This document shows positions 1-8,072 of a DNA stretch of 38,053 nt, one piece after another. The stretch comes from Frankiaceae bacterium. Its GTDB lineage: Bacteria; Actinomycetota; Actinomycetes; Frankiales; Frankiaceae. Every line of letters starts with the position of its first letter. The stretch's first letter is position 1. The stretch covers positions 1-38,053 of the forward strand of contig JADGOW010000002.1 of NCBI GenBank assembly GCA_017882765.1. The letters run 5' to 3'. The notes under the pieces are model-generated. The model was not told the origin of the DNA. It made no database searches and saw only the letters and a list, made by a program, of their open reading frames with translations. Both the position numbers and the translations under genes were made by a program.

Positions 1-1
1 C

Positions 2-1057
2 TACCACGCCAATGGCAACGGCCCCGCAGACCAGTACGTGGTCGCCTGTGACAAGGACAACCAGGTCAAGTACCTGCTCGCGCCGGCCAAGGTCGTGGGC
101 ACCGACGTGAAGTCCGCCACGGCAACTGTGCGGCAGACGAACGGAACCGTCACCGGCGACTGGATCATCTTGGTTTCTTTCACCGGCGGCGGGCAGCAGA
201 AGTTCACCAAGCTCACTGAGGAGACCACGAACAAGCAGGTCGCCGTCGAACTCGACGGGGTGGTCCAGTCGGCGCCCACGATTCAGAACGTCATCCCCGG
301 TGACGCAGAGATCAGCGGGACGTTCACTCAGCAGCAGGCCGAGGACCTTGCGAACGTCCTCAAGTACGGTGCCCTGCCGTTGGCCTTCAAGCCGGACAAG
401 GCGCAGACCATCTCACCGACTCTCGGCAAGGCCTCCCTGCATGCCGGCCTGATCGCCGGGGCGATCGGCATCGGCCTCGTCATCCTGTACTCGTTCCTTT
501 ACTACCGGGCGCTGGGCGTGGTCACGATTTCCTCGCTGCTCGTGAGCGGGTCGCTCATCTACGCCTCGGTCTGCCTGCTCGGCGCCGCCATCGGCTTCAC
601 CCTGACCCTCGCGGCTATCGCCGGCCTCATCGTCGCCATCGGAATCACCGCGGACTCGTTCGTGGTGTTCTACGAACGGCTCAAAGACGAGGTCCGGGAT
701 GGACGCTCGGTGCGAACGTCCGTAGAGCGCGGCTGGGTGAGCGCCAGGCGCACGATCCTGTCCGCGGACACGGTCTCGTTCTTGGCGGCCGTGATCCTCT
801 ATATAGTCTCGATCGGTGACGTGCGAGGCTTCGCCTTCACGCTCGGCCTGTCCACGCTGCTGGACGTCGTCGTCGTGTTCATCTTCACCAAGCCGGTGGT
901 CACGTTGCTCGTGCAGCGGCCCTTCTTCTCGACGGGTCGCTACAGCGGGCTGAGCGCCAGGGCCATGGGCATGAAATCCATACCACCCGCCGAGAGGTCC
1001 GTCATACGACGGACTACTCGTCCCAAGCGGCCACGCCCGGCCGGTGGGGAGATCTGA
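2..1057 (+). CDS. secD: Protein translocase subunit SecD, C-terminal part (cut by window edge)
   Basis: SecD is an RND-like membrane subunit that works with SecF to drive the late, proton-motive-force-dependent step of Sec protein export. The open frame runs from the window edge, so the N-terminus lies outside; the first Met inside (position 38) is not the start. Visible are the end of the large periplasmic P1 domain (VDGVVQSAPTIQ, then the TQQQAEDLANVLKYGALPLAF region) and about five membrane helices. The conserved helix-4 signature GLIVAIGITADSFVVFYERL and the following DEVRDGRSVRTSVERGW segment are present. The C-terminus is a short basic Pro-rich tail. The stop at 1055-1057 is two bases before the secF ATG, so the two are surely cotranscribed. 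Confidence 0.97.
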   Translation, partial: YHANGNGPADQYVVACDKDNQVKYLLAPAKVVGTDVKSATATVRQTNGTVTGDWIILVSFTGGGQQKFTKLTEETTNKQVAVELDGVVQSAPTIQNVIPGDAEISGTFTQQQAEDLANVLKYGALPLAFKPDKAQTISPTLGKASLHAGLIAGAIGIGLVILYSFLYYRALGVVTISSLLVSGSLIYASVCLLGAAIGFTLTLAAIAGLIVAIGITADSFVVFYERLKDEVRDGRSVRTSVERGWVSARRTILSADTVSFLAAVILYIVSIGDVRGFAFTLGLSTLLDVVVVFIFTKPVVTLLVQRPFFSTGRYSGLSARAMGMKSIPPAERSVIRRTTRPKRPRPAGGEI

Positions 1058-1059
1058 CG

Positions 1060-2397
1060 ATGTCTCTGGCAGCCCGGCTCTACCACGGGGAAGTCTCCGT
1101 CGACTTTGTCGGACGGCGGCGTATCTGGTATGCGATAAGTGGCGTGATCATCGTGCTGGGCATCGTCAGCATGATCTTCCGCGGTTTTGACTTCGGCATC
1201 GACTTCAAGGGCGGTGTCAGCGTCGTCTTCCCCGCCAACGGTCACTCCATCTCCCAGGTGACGTCGGCTGCGGAAGCCGGCGGGATCACGGACCCGGTCG
1301 TGCAGTCGATCGGCGAATCCCAGGTTCGGGTGCAGGGGCCGCCGATGTCCGCCGAGCAGACCAGCAAGGCCGTCCAGTCCATGAGTGCCGCGGTGGGCGA
1401 GCCGGCGAGCGCGTTCAGTGTCGACACCGTGGGAGCGTCCTGGGGCAAGTCGATCACGACGAAGGCCTTGCAGGGCCTCATCCTGTTCCTGATCGCTGTC
1501 ATGATCTATATCTCGCTGCGGTTCGAACCCAAGATGGCCCTGGCCGCGATGTTGGCCCTCATTCACGACCTGGTCATCACCGCGGGCGTGTACTCACTGG
1601 TGGGCTTCGAGGTCACCCCCGCCACGGTGATCGCGGTGCTCACGATTCTCGGCTTCTCGCTCTATGACACCGTCGTGGTCTTCGACAAGGTCCGAGACAA
1701 CACCATGAAACTCACCTCCACGAGCGTTATCACGTATAGCCACGCGGCCAACCTCGCGGTGAACCAGACGTTGATGCGCTCGATCAACACGTCGATCATC
1801 GCGTTGCTGCCCGTCGCCTCACTGCTGTTCATCGGGGCGGGGCTGTTGGGTGCCGGCACGCTCAAGGACCTGGCCCTCGCCATGTTCGTCGGCCTCGCGG
1901 CCGGTACCTACTCGTCGATCTTCATCGCGACACCGTTCCTCGTGCAGCTCAAGGAGCGGGAACCCCGTTACCAGAAGCTGACTGCCCGGGTCGCTCGTCA
2001 GCAGGCAGCCGCCAAGCCCGAGTCCCCGGCAGGCGCGGCCGCCGAAGCGCCCGGCGAGGGCGGCCCCCGTGACGGTGGCGCCGGCGATTCCGATGACGGA
2101 TCTCGCGCAGGAAAGGACGCTGCCGGCAAGCGCACCGGCGCCCGCGCGGCGGTCGCGGCTGGCGCGGTTGCCGGCAAGAGCGCTTCCGCGGCGGGAGCCC
2201 GCACCACCGGGACCTCCCGAGGCGGCGCGTCCGCGCCACGGTCGACGTCGTCCGCCGAAACCACGCCGGGTGACGGTCCGCCCGAGGCGCAGGGCGGTGA
2301 CGACAGCTCGGCTGCGGCACGGCCCGCCCGCCAGCCCGCTCGCTCCCCGCAGCGCAAGGGAGGCCGTCCGGGTCGACCCAGCGGAAAGCGTCGATGA
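1060..2397 (+). CDS. secF: Protein translocase subunit SecF
   Basis: SecF pairs with SecD in the plasma membrane to assist Sec export. Of 445 residues, the first 300 are a normal SecF: TM1 at about 22-40, the signature GFDFGIDFKGG at 42-52, a periplasmic loop, and five further helices between about 135 and 297 with the conserved ILGFSLYDTVVVFDKVRDN at 196-214. Residues from about 305 to 445 form a low-complexity tail of Ala, Gly, Pro, Ser and Arg ending in basic residues, cytosolic by topology and much longer than in E. coli. The ATG at 1060 follows the secD stop by two bases. The stop TGA overlaps the apt ATG (ATGA), indicating translational coupling. Identification is certain; the tail function is unknown. 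Confidence 0.98.
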   Translation: MSLAARLYHGEVSVDFVGRRRIWYAISGVIIVLGIVSMIFRGFDFGIDFKGGVSVVFPANGHSISQVTSAAEAGGITDPVVQSIGESQVRVQGPPMSAEQTSKAVQSMSAAVGEPASAFSVDTVGASWGKSITTKALQGLILFLIAVMIYISLRFEPKMALAAMLALIHDLVITAGVYSLVGFEVTPATVIAVLTILGFSLYDTVVVFDKVRDNTMKLTSTSVITYSHAANLAVNQTLMRSINTSIIALLPVASLLFIGAGLLGAGTLKDLALAMFVGLAAGTYSSIFIATPFLVQLKEREPRYQKLTARVARQQAAAKPESPAGAAAEAPGEGGPRDGGAGDSDDGSRAGKDAAGKRTGARAAVAAGAVAGKSASAAGARTTGTSRGGASAPRSTSSAETTPGDGPPEAQGGDDSSAAARPARQPARSPQRKGGRPGRPSGKRR

Positions 2398-2930
2398 CGC
2401 TGGCTCCCGACGTTGCGACGATGGTTCGCGCCAGGCTGCGCGACATCCCCGACTTTCCCCGGCCAGGAATCGTCTTCAAGGACATCAGCCCGGTTCTCGC
2501 TGATCCCGCGTCTTTTCGCGCGGTCGTGGACGGCCTCGCCCTGCAGGCGCTCGCCTCGGGTGCGGACATCCTCGCCGGCATCGAGGCGCGCGGCTTCCTG
2601 CTGGCCGCTGCGGCCGCGTACGCGACGGGACGCGGCGTGGTGCCGCTGCGCAAGCCCGGGAAGTTGCCGGGGGAGACCCTCGACCAGTCCTACTCCCTCG
2701 AGTACGGACAGAGTTCCCTGCACGTCCAGGTTGACGCCCTTCAGGCAGGGACCAAGGTTTTGATCGTTGACGATGTTCTGGCGACGGGGGGGACGGCCGT
2801 TGCCGCCCGCACGCTCGTGACCCGGACCGGAGCGCATGCGGCGGGGCTCGCGGTCCTGCTCGAGCTCGAATTCCTCGGGGGACGGCGCCGCGTGGGCGAT
2901 ATGCCCGTCACGGCGCTGCTCACGGAGTAA
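2394..2930 (+). CDS. apt: Adenine phosphoribosyltransferase
   Basis: This enzyme salvages adenine by transferring ribose-5-phosphate from PRPP to give AMP, in the cytosol. The 178-residue length is normal. The family start PRPGIVFKDISPVL is at 22-35, the base-contacting region GIEARGFLLAAA at 62-73, and the PRPP-binding loop VLIVDDVLATGGTA at 122-135 with the two acidic residues and the TGGT turn. The ATG overlaps the secF stop by four bases. The secD-secF-apt-rel order is the classic actinobacterial arrangement and places purine salvage beside (p)ppGpp metabolism. Confidence 0.97.
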   Translation: MTLAPDVATMVRARLRDIPDFPRPGIVFKDISPVLADPASFRAVVDGLALQALASGADILAGIEARGFLLAAAAAYATGRGVVPLRKPGKLPGETLDQSYSLEYGQSSLHVQVDALQAGTKVLIVDDVLATGGTAVAARTLVTRTGAHAAGLAVLLELEFLGGRRRVGDMPVTALLTE

Positions 2931-2979
2931 AGGTCGGTACTGGAAAGATCGGCACTGGGAGCCGGCCCGGCCGAGGAGC

Positions 2980-2985
2980 TACCCT
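2980..2985 (+). promoter_or_regulatory. Possible -10 element upstream of rel
   Basis: TACCCT fits the actinobacterial TANNNT -10 pattern and lies in the 144-bp apt-rel gap, 89 bases before the rel ATG. I see no convincing -35 at 17-18 bp. Downstream is a small hairpin (GTCCG/CGGAC, 3003-3018) and an 8-codon mini-ORF (3027-3053). Tentative. Confidence 0.3.
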
Positions 2986-3074
2986 GAAGTAGGTAGCCGA
3001 AGGTCCGTTGGCGCGGACGCCCGGCAATGAACGCGCCGCTGGAGATGAACTGACCAAGCACCGAGGAGCCGCCC

Positions 3075-5648
3075 ATGCCTGAGGCAGCCGCGCCTCACGG
3101 TGTCGAACCTGCCACGACCCGAGTAGACGACCGCTTGGGGGAGGACACGGCCCCGGCGAAGGCGACCCGTCAGGATCAGCGGGCCCGTCCCAAGCGGGAC
3201 GGGGGTGCAGAGCGGGTCTCCGGTGACGATCTCGCAACCGAACAGGGGCTGGCTCCCGCACCCGACGTTGAGGTCGATCTCGGCCTGAACGACCGGGAGG
3301 TCGCGGCGCCTGAGGTCGTCGACGTCGAGTCGACTGAGGCCGCATCGCACTCCCAGGTGCTTCCCCGGCTGGGCAGCGAAGAGCCTGCTACCGGGCACCG
3401 TCGCCGGCGCTCGGCCCTGCTGCGTCTTGCGTCGTCACGGTCGGGGCCGCCGCTGCTGGAACCCGTGGTGCGGCGACTGCGTGACAGCCATCCGAAAGCC
3501 GATCTGGCCCCTGTCCAGCGGGCGTTCGAGCTCGCCGAAGCCGCGCATGCAGGCCAGCTGCGCCGAAGCGGTGAGCCCTACATCACGCATCCGGTGGCCG
3601 TGGCGGGAATCCTCGCCGACCTGGGCATGGACGTCCCGACTCTGTGCGCGGCCCTCTTGCACGACACCGTTGAGGACACCAACGTCCGCCTCGATCGGAT
3701 CCGGGACGAGTTCGGGGAGCTCGTCGCTGTCGTGGTCGACGGGGTGACCAAGCTCGACAAGGTCAAAGCCGGGGACGCGGCGGAGAGCGAGACCATCCGG
3801 AAGATGGTCGTCGCGATGGCCAAGGACCCGCGCGTCCTGGTCGTCAAACTCGCCGACCGCTTGCACAACATGCGCACACTGCGCTTCCTGCCCGAGCACA
3901 AGCAGGAACGCAAGGCACGCGAAACCCTGGAGATCTACGCGCCCCTGGCCCACCGGCTCGGCATGAACACGATCAAGTGGGAGCTGGAGGACCTGGCCTT
4001 CGCCACGCTGTACCCGAAGCGGTACGACGAGATCGTCCGCTTGGTCGCTGAGCGGGCCCCGAGCCGCGACACCTTCCTGCACACCGTCGTCGAGCAGGTC
4101 AGCCGCGTCCTGCGGGACGAGAAGATCCGCGCGGAGGTGACCGGGAGGCCCAAGCACTACTACTCGATCTACCAGAAGATGATCGGCCGTGGCCGCGAGT
4201 TCGCCGATATCTACGACCTCGTCGGGCTGCGAGTCCTGGTGGACACCATTCGCGATTGCTACAACGTCCTCGGCTCCGTCCACGCGGACTGGCAGCCGGT
4301 TCCGGGCCGGTTCAAGGACTACATCGCGATGCCCAAGTTCAACATGTACCAGTCGCTGCACACGACCGTGATCGGCCCGGAGGGCAAGCCGGTCGAACTG
4401 CAGATCCGTACGCACGCGATGCACCACCGGGCCGAGTACGGCATTGCCGCGCACTGGAAGTACAAGGAAGGCAGCAAGGGCACCCTGCACCGCGCGGCCG
4501 CGGGGATACAGGCGGGCGCTGCTGCCGACCAGATGGTCTGGCTGCGCCAGATCCTCGACTGGCAGCGGGAGACGAGCGATCCCGGTGAGTTCCTCGACTC
4601 GCTCCGGTTCGACCTGCAGGCCGCCGAGGTCTTCGTCTTTACCCCGAAGGGCGACGTGGTGTCCTTGCCGGTGGGAGCCTCCCCGGTGGACTTCGCCTAC
4701 GCGGTGCACACCGAGGTGGGACACCGATGTATCGGAGCCCGGGTGAACGGCCGGCTGGTGCCCCTGGAGAGCTCCCTCGACAACGGGGACGTCGTAGAGA
4801 TCTTCACGAGCAAGGCACCCAATGCGGGTCCCAGCCGGGACTGGCTGACCTATGTCAAGAGCGGCCGGGCCCGATCCAAGATCCGGGCGTGGTTCGCGAA
4901 GGAGCGGCGCGAGGACGCGATCGAGGAGGGCCGGGACGCCCTTGGCCGGGCGCTGCGCAAGCAGGGTCTCCCGCTGCAGCGGCTGCTCGGCGGGGACGCC
5001 ATGCTCACCATCGCCAAAGACCTCCGCTATACCGACGTTTCAGCCCTCTACGCCGCCGTCGGGGAGGGGCACGTGGCGGCGCAGGCTGTGGTGCAGCGCC
5101 TGGTCCAGTCCTACGGCGGGCCGGAGGGCGCCGTCGAGGACATCGCCGAGACGGCGGTGCCCACCAGGCCCTCGCGACCTCGATCGGTGGGTGATCCCGG
5201 GGTCGTTGTCCGGGACGCCTCCGATGTCTGGATCAAGCTCGCCCGTTGCTGCACCCCCATGCCGGGAGACCCGATCTGCGGGTTCGTCACTCGCGGCAAC
5301 GGGGTGTCCGTGCACCGCACGGACTGCGCCAATGTGCTCACGATGCGGCCCGGCCAGCGCGAGCGCATGGTCGACGTGGACTGGTCGCCGACGGCAGAGT
5401 CGGTCTTTCTCGTGGCGATCCAGGTGGAGGCGCTGGACCGCACACGGCTGCTCTCCGACGTTGCCCGGGTCCTGTCAGATCACCACGTCAATATCGTGTC
5501 GGCGATGGTCTCGACGACGCGCGACCGGGTCGCCGTGAGCCGGTTCACTTTCGAGATGGGTGACACCAAGCATCTCGGGGTCCTGCTGAAAGCGGTGCGG
5601 TCCATCGAGGGTGTGTACGACTGCTATCGGGTCGGCGCCACCCGTTAA
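3075..5648 (+). CDS. rel: Bifunctional (p)ppGpp synthetase/hydrolase Rel
   Basis: Makes and degrades the stringent-response alarmone (p)ppGpp. The 857 residues contain, in order: a poorly conserved acidic N-terminal extension (1 to about 125), the HD hydrolase domain (HDTVED at 196-201), the synthetase domain ([13 protein letters not shown] at 357-369, YQSLHTT at 425-431), a TGS domain (about 515-580), a Cys-containing segment ([14 protein letters not shown], 723-736) and a C-terminal ACT domain (about 778-850). The synthetase motif reads RFKD (412-415), the charge form typical of bifunctional Rel rather than synthetase-only RelA (ExDD). Both active sites look intact. The ATG at 3075 has a GAGGAG ribosome-binding site 7 bases upstream. 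A 5-10-codon-rich leader region lies between apt and this gene. Confidence 0.97.
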   Translation: MPEAAAPHGVEPATTRVDDRLGEDTAPAKATRQDQRARPKRDGGAERVSGDDLATEQGLAPAPDVEVDLGLNDREVAAPEVVDVESTEAASHSQVLPRLGSEEPATGHRRRRSALLRLASSRSGPPLLEPVVRRLRDSHPKADLAPVQRAFELAEAAHAGQLRRSGEPYITHPVAVAGILADLGMDVPTLCAALLHDTVEDTNVRLDRIRDEFGELVAVVVDGVTKLDKVKAGDAAESETIRKMVVAMAKDPRVLVVKLADRLHNMRTLRFLPEHKQERKARETLEIYAPLAHRLGMNTIKWELEDLAFATLYPKRYDEIVRLVAERAPSRDTFLHTVVEQVSRVLRDEKIRAEVTGRPKHYYSIYQKMIGRGREFADIYDLVGLRVLVDTIRDCYNVLGSVHADWQPVPGRFKDYIAMPKFNMYQSLHTTVIGPEGKPVELQIRTHAMHHRAEYGIAAHWKYKEGSKGTLHRAAAGIQAGAAADQMVWLRQILDWQRETSDPGEFLDSLRFDLQAAEVFVFTPKGDVVSLPVGASPVDFAYAVHTEVGHRCIGARVNGRLVPLESSLDNGDVVEIFTSKAPNAGPSRDWLTYVKSGRARSKIRAWFAKERREDAIEEGRDALGRALRKQGLPLQRLLGGDAMLTIAKDLRYTDVSALYAAVGEGHVAAQAVVQRLVQSYGGPEGAVEDIAETAVPTRPSRPRSVGDPGVVVRDASDVWIKLARCCTPMPGDPICGFVTRGNGVSVHRTDCANVLTMRPGQRERMVDVDWSPTAESVFLVAIQVEALDRTRLLSDVARVLSDHHVNIVSAMVSTTRDRVAVSRFTFEMGDTKHLGVLLKAVRSIEGVYDCYRVGATR

Positions 5649-5668
5649 TAGCGGAAAACCGCGGCCGG

Positions 5669-5701
5669 TTGCGATCGGGCACACGGCGTGCCTGGCCGCA
5701 A
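5669..5701 (+). terminator. Imperfect hairpin after rel
   Basis: Arms TTGCG/CGCAA and GGGCAC/GTGCCT (one G-T pair) separated by a 3x3 internal loop, 20 bases after the rel stop. There is no T-tract, as is usual for actinobacterial terminators. Its 3' half overlaps the left arm of the 128-bp inverted-repeat unit. Confidence 0.4.
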
Positions 5702-5818
5702 CTGCATGCATGCCCTCGCCGATAACAAGATCTATCGTCTGGTCTATCCATGTTTGTCAGTACAAACCGGGCGGTCGGAGGCCTTGATCCGAAGAGCATG
5801 CATGCAGTTCCGGCCAGG
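5691..5818. repeat. 128-bp unit bounded by 23-bp inverted repeats
   Basis: The left arm is 5691-5713 (begins CCTGGCCG, ends GCATGCATGC) and the right arm is 5796-5818; they match as inverted repeats at 22 of 23 positions. The 82-bp interior looks less GC-rich than its surroundings and has a near-central GTTTGT-CAGT-ACAAAC palindrome (5752-5767). No gene is evident inside. It lies between the convergent rel and metallophosphoesterase genes. It could be a MITE-like element, a bidirectional terminator or a folded RNA; I see no clear target-site duplication. Confidence 0.65.
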
Positions 5819-5857
5819 ACCCCTGGCAGCCGGCCGCGGACCCGCACGTGGCTCCGG

Positions 5858-7609
5858 CTAGAACCCCTGCGGCTTGGCAACCAGCAGTTCCGTGTTGCGA
5901 TCTGTGGCCGCGCCGCGCCGGCCGTCGACCGTCGCCGTGTACCCGGTGCGGTCCTGCCAGTCGTTGGCCGCGAACTCGCGGGCCACGGACGCGATGGCCG
6001 CAGGTGTGTCCAGCTTGTCGTAGGCGGGGGCGGGGGCGGCGAAGTCCACGATCGTCGAGAAGATGGACAGCGTCCCGTCCTGGTTGTCGACCACCTCGAT
6101 CAGCCGTGACTGCGACGGCCAGTCGATGTGGGATGCCGTGTTGATTTCCCAGAAGCCTCCGCTGGCCCCCGACTTCGGGCGGGCCCAGATGTTGTTGTCG
6201 TGCGTGTGCCCGTTGACCCACGCAATGGCGTTCGGATACTCCAGCAACAGCTCCCTGACCTGGTCGCCGGTCACTCGCGGCTGTTGGGTCTTCGGGTCGG
6301 CCAGCTTCCCGTTCTCCATCGTGGTGATCGTGTGATGGCTGAAGACGATGACCAGCTTCTCGTCCGTCCGGGCCGTGTTGAGCTGGTCCTTGAGCCAGGA
6401 GAACTGTGCGGCGTCCAGCGACCCGTCTGCGCCCCCGTTCGGGTTGACCGTGTCCAGCGAGACAGCCCGGATCTGCGGCACCGGGTTGAACGTGTAATAG
6501 CCCGTGTCGCTGTCGATGTTGGCCTGGGTGAAGCCGTGGCCCACGGGCGTGCCCGTCGTCGTGAAGTGATCCTGGATGAATTCCCTGTGCGTGAGCACCT
6601 GGCGGGCCGGGTCTGCGGCGACGGTCCGGATTCGGGTGCCCTGAGGGATCTTCCCGGTCGCGACGAAGGAGGCGAGGAACGCCACTGCGGACATGCCCGG
6701 GGGCGGGTCCCAGACCTTCTGGTCGCCAACCGCGATCTCACGCAGTCTCGGGATGTCGGGGGGAATGTTGCCCTGAATCTCCCCGTCGTGATTGCCGAAC
6801 GTCACATACCACGGCATCCCGATCCCGGTGGACGTGAAAGGCCGCATCGCCGCGTCCATGAGGCCGGAGACGGTGGGGTATCCCCAAGTGGTCTTCGGCA
6901 GGTCTTCGGGCTTTCCGGCTGGGGTGCCATCGGGATGCCAGTAATGGACGTCATACCATTCGGGGTCGTCACCCTGCACGCCCTCCCACGTGCCCTTCTT
7001 GCCGCTGTCGGCGACGACTTGGTGCGCGCCGTCCAGGATGTCGATCTGCCAGCGCAGCTCGTTTTGCTGGCAGCTGTCGGCGATGTCGCCAGTGGAGATC
7101 GTGAATCCGAACTTCAGCCCGGAAACCGGACCGGAACCGATTGCGTTGATCGTCGCGGCCATGGTGTCGGCGACCTGCGCGGTGAGCATCTCCTGCGGGC
7201 GGTAGGCGGAGTTGAAGGTCGTATTGGTGCTCGGCGGGTCGCCGATGCGGTCGGTGTATTCCACCCGCAGCGGGGACTGGGCGTCGACGACGTGGACGTC
7301 GGTGATTTGGGCGAAGGCCAGCGTGCCCGTCCTGCGGTTCTCGCGACCTGCCTGCGCCTTGATGCCCAGGTCGGTACGCACGATGTAGGCCTCACCGGGA
7401 GAAGGCACCAACGGCACGTAACCGCCCTTGCCGGGCTTGCCGCGCAGCAAGGTCTGCTGGACGGTCGTGACCGGCTTCGGTCCGGTGGGAGTCGGCGTCG
7501 TCCCGCCGGAGTTCCCCGAGCCCGAGGCGCACGCGCCGATCCCGCCTACAGCTCCCACAGCAGCGGCGGCTGCGCCGCCTTTGAGCAGGTCGCGACGAGT
7601 GAATCGCAT
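5858..7609 (-). CDS. Tat-exported lipoprotein metallophosphoesterase (TIGR03767-like)
   Basis: A 583-residue calcineurin-like phosphoesterase, probably acting outside the membrane. The N-terminus has a twin-arginine motif (TRRDLLKGG, 4-12), a hydrophobic stretch and a lipobox IGAC with Cys27, followed by a Gly/Ser/Thr/Pro linker. The metal-binding motifs are complete: DVH (104-106), GD (174-175), GNHD (272-275), SHH (424-426) and GHTH (467-470). The substrate is not predictable. The ATG at 7609 is preceded on its strand by GGAGG at 6-7 bases. It reads towards rel and is preceded by a 36-codon membrane peptide gene that may share its transcript. Fold and motifs are certain; family name is from memory of similar actinobacterial proteins. 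Confidence 0.9.
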   Translation of the reverse strand: MRFTRRDLLKGGAAAAAVGAVGGIGACASGSGNSGGTTPTPTGPKPVTTVQQTLLRGKPGKGGYVPLVPSPGEAYIVRTDLGIKAQAGRENRRTGTLAFAQITDVHVVDAQSPLRVEYTDRIGDPPSTNTTFNSAYRPQEMLTAQVADTMAATINAIGSGPVSGLKFGFTISTGDIADSCQQNELRWQIDILDGAHQVVADSGKKGTWEGVQGDDPEWYDVHYWHPDGTPAGKPEDLPKTTWGYPTVSGLMDAAMRPFTSTGIGMPWYVTFGNHDGEIQGNIPPDIPRLREIAVGDQKVWDPPPGMSAVAFLASFVATGKIPQGTRIRTVAADPARQVLTHREFIQDHFTTTGTPVGHGFTQANIDSDTGYYTFNPVPQIRAVSLDTVNPNGGADGSLDAAQFSWLKDQLNTARTDEKLVIVFSHHTITTMENGKLADPKTQQPRVTGDQVRELLLEYPNAIAWVNGHTHDNNIWARPKSGASGGFWEINTASHIDWPSQSRLIEVVDNQDGTLSIFSTIVDFAAPAPAYDKLDTPAAIASVAREFAANDWQDRTGYTATVDGRRGAATDRNTELLVAKPQGF

Positions 7610-7720
7610 GGCAACCTCCGCAACTGCCTGCGCCTGGACGCGCGAGCGGCTGCCGACACGCTAGTCAGGGCGCGATCGGCTGTTCCAGCGGAGTCCGTTC
7701 AACGCCGAAGAGCCAGGATC

Positions 7721-7831
7721 TCAGACGAAGACCACGATGAGCAGCAGAAGCAGGGGCAGAAGGTAGGCGGCCTTCCCGTCGTACCAGCGAGGTGCGGGCT
7801 CGTCGTCCACGTAGGGGATGCGCACGATCAT
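7721..7831 (-). CDS. 36-aa single-pass membrane peptide, hypothetical
   Basis: An open frame of 36 codons starting MIVRIPYVDDEPAPRWYDGK, then a run of hydrophobic residues (YLLPLLLLLIVVFV) to the end: a short acidic N-terminal segment and one transmembrane helix. On its strand the ATG is preceded by an AAAGGGGAAGGG tract, a credible ribosome-binding site. It lies 111 bp upstream of the metallophosphoesterase on the same strand, so it may be the first or second gene of that unit. I do not recognise a family. The clean signal sequence-like composition and RBS argue that it is real. Confidence 0.55.
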   Translation of the reverse strand: MIVRIPYVDDEPAPRWYDGKAAYLLPLLLLLIVVFV

Positions 7832-7844
7832 GACCCTTCCCCTT

Positions 7845-7910
7845 TCACCCGAATGGCGGATTGCCAGAGTCATCGGTGGTTCTCTCGGAGAACTTGAGGG
7901 CGTCGTCCAT
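7845..7910 (-). CDS. Possible 21-aa mini-ORF upstream of the membrane peptide
   Basis: ATG followed by 20 codons (MDDALKFSERTTDDSGNPPFG) ending 13 bases before the start of the 36-aa gene. An AAGGA lies just upstream but only two bases from the ATG, which is too close to be ideal. It could be a leader peptide or a chance ORF. The internal palindrome GTTCTC-TCG-GAGAAC (7879-7893) falls inside it. Confidence 0.22.
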   Translation of the reverse strand: MDDALKFSERTTDDSGNPPFG

Positions 7911-7929
7911 GATCCTTATTGGCCGTCTC

Positions 7930-7943
7930 GGGGGGCGCCCCCC
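7930..7943. promoter_or_regulatory. 14-bp perfect GC palindrome between divergent genes
   Basis: GGGGGGCGCCCCCC is its own reverse complement. It lies 24 bp upstream of a -10-like TAGGCT on the plus strand and 20 bp upstream of the minus-strand 21-codon ORF, the place expected for an operator shared by divergent promoters. No binding protein can be named. Confidence 0.4.
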
Positions 7944-7966
7944 GGCACCCTCCACCGGCGTGCCGA

Positions 7967-7972
7967 TAGGCT
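7967..7972 (+). promoter_or_regulatory. Possible -10 element for the DUF349 gene
   Basis: TAGGCT, preceded by GA, fits the actinobacterial -10 pattern and lies about 80-105 bases before the candidate start codons. The -35 region is not recognisable. Confidence 0.35.
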
Positions 7973-8072
7973 GCGCCCGGTCAGGGGGAGGGTCGCGGTG
8001 ACGGCCGGGAAGTGATGGACCGCCGCCGCTTCTCGGACCGATGGGCGGGTGACGAGGCGCTGGGAAGGTGCG

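Noticed and set aside
6128-7897. 589-residue open frame opposite the phosphoesterase
   Set aside because: Biased Arg/Val/Gly composition and no recognisable domain; the minus strand codes for a clear enzyme.
7818-8015. 65-residue plus-strand ORF in the divergent gap
   Set aside because: Crosses the palindrome and the promoter region, has no RBS, and lies opposite the better small ORFs.
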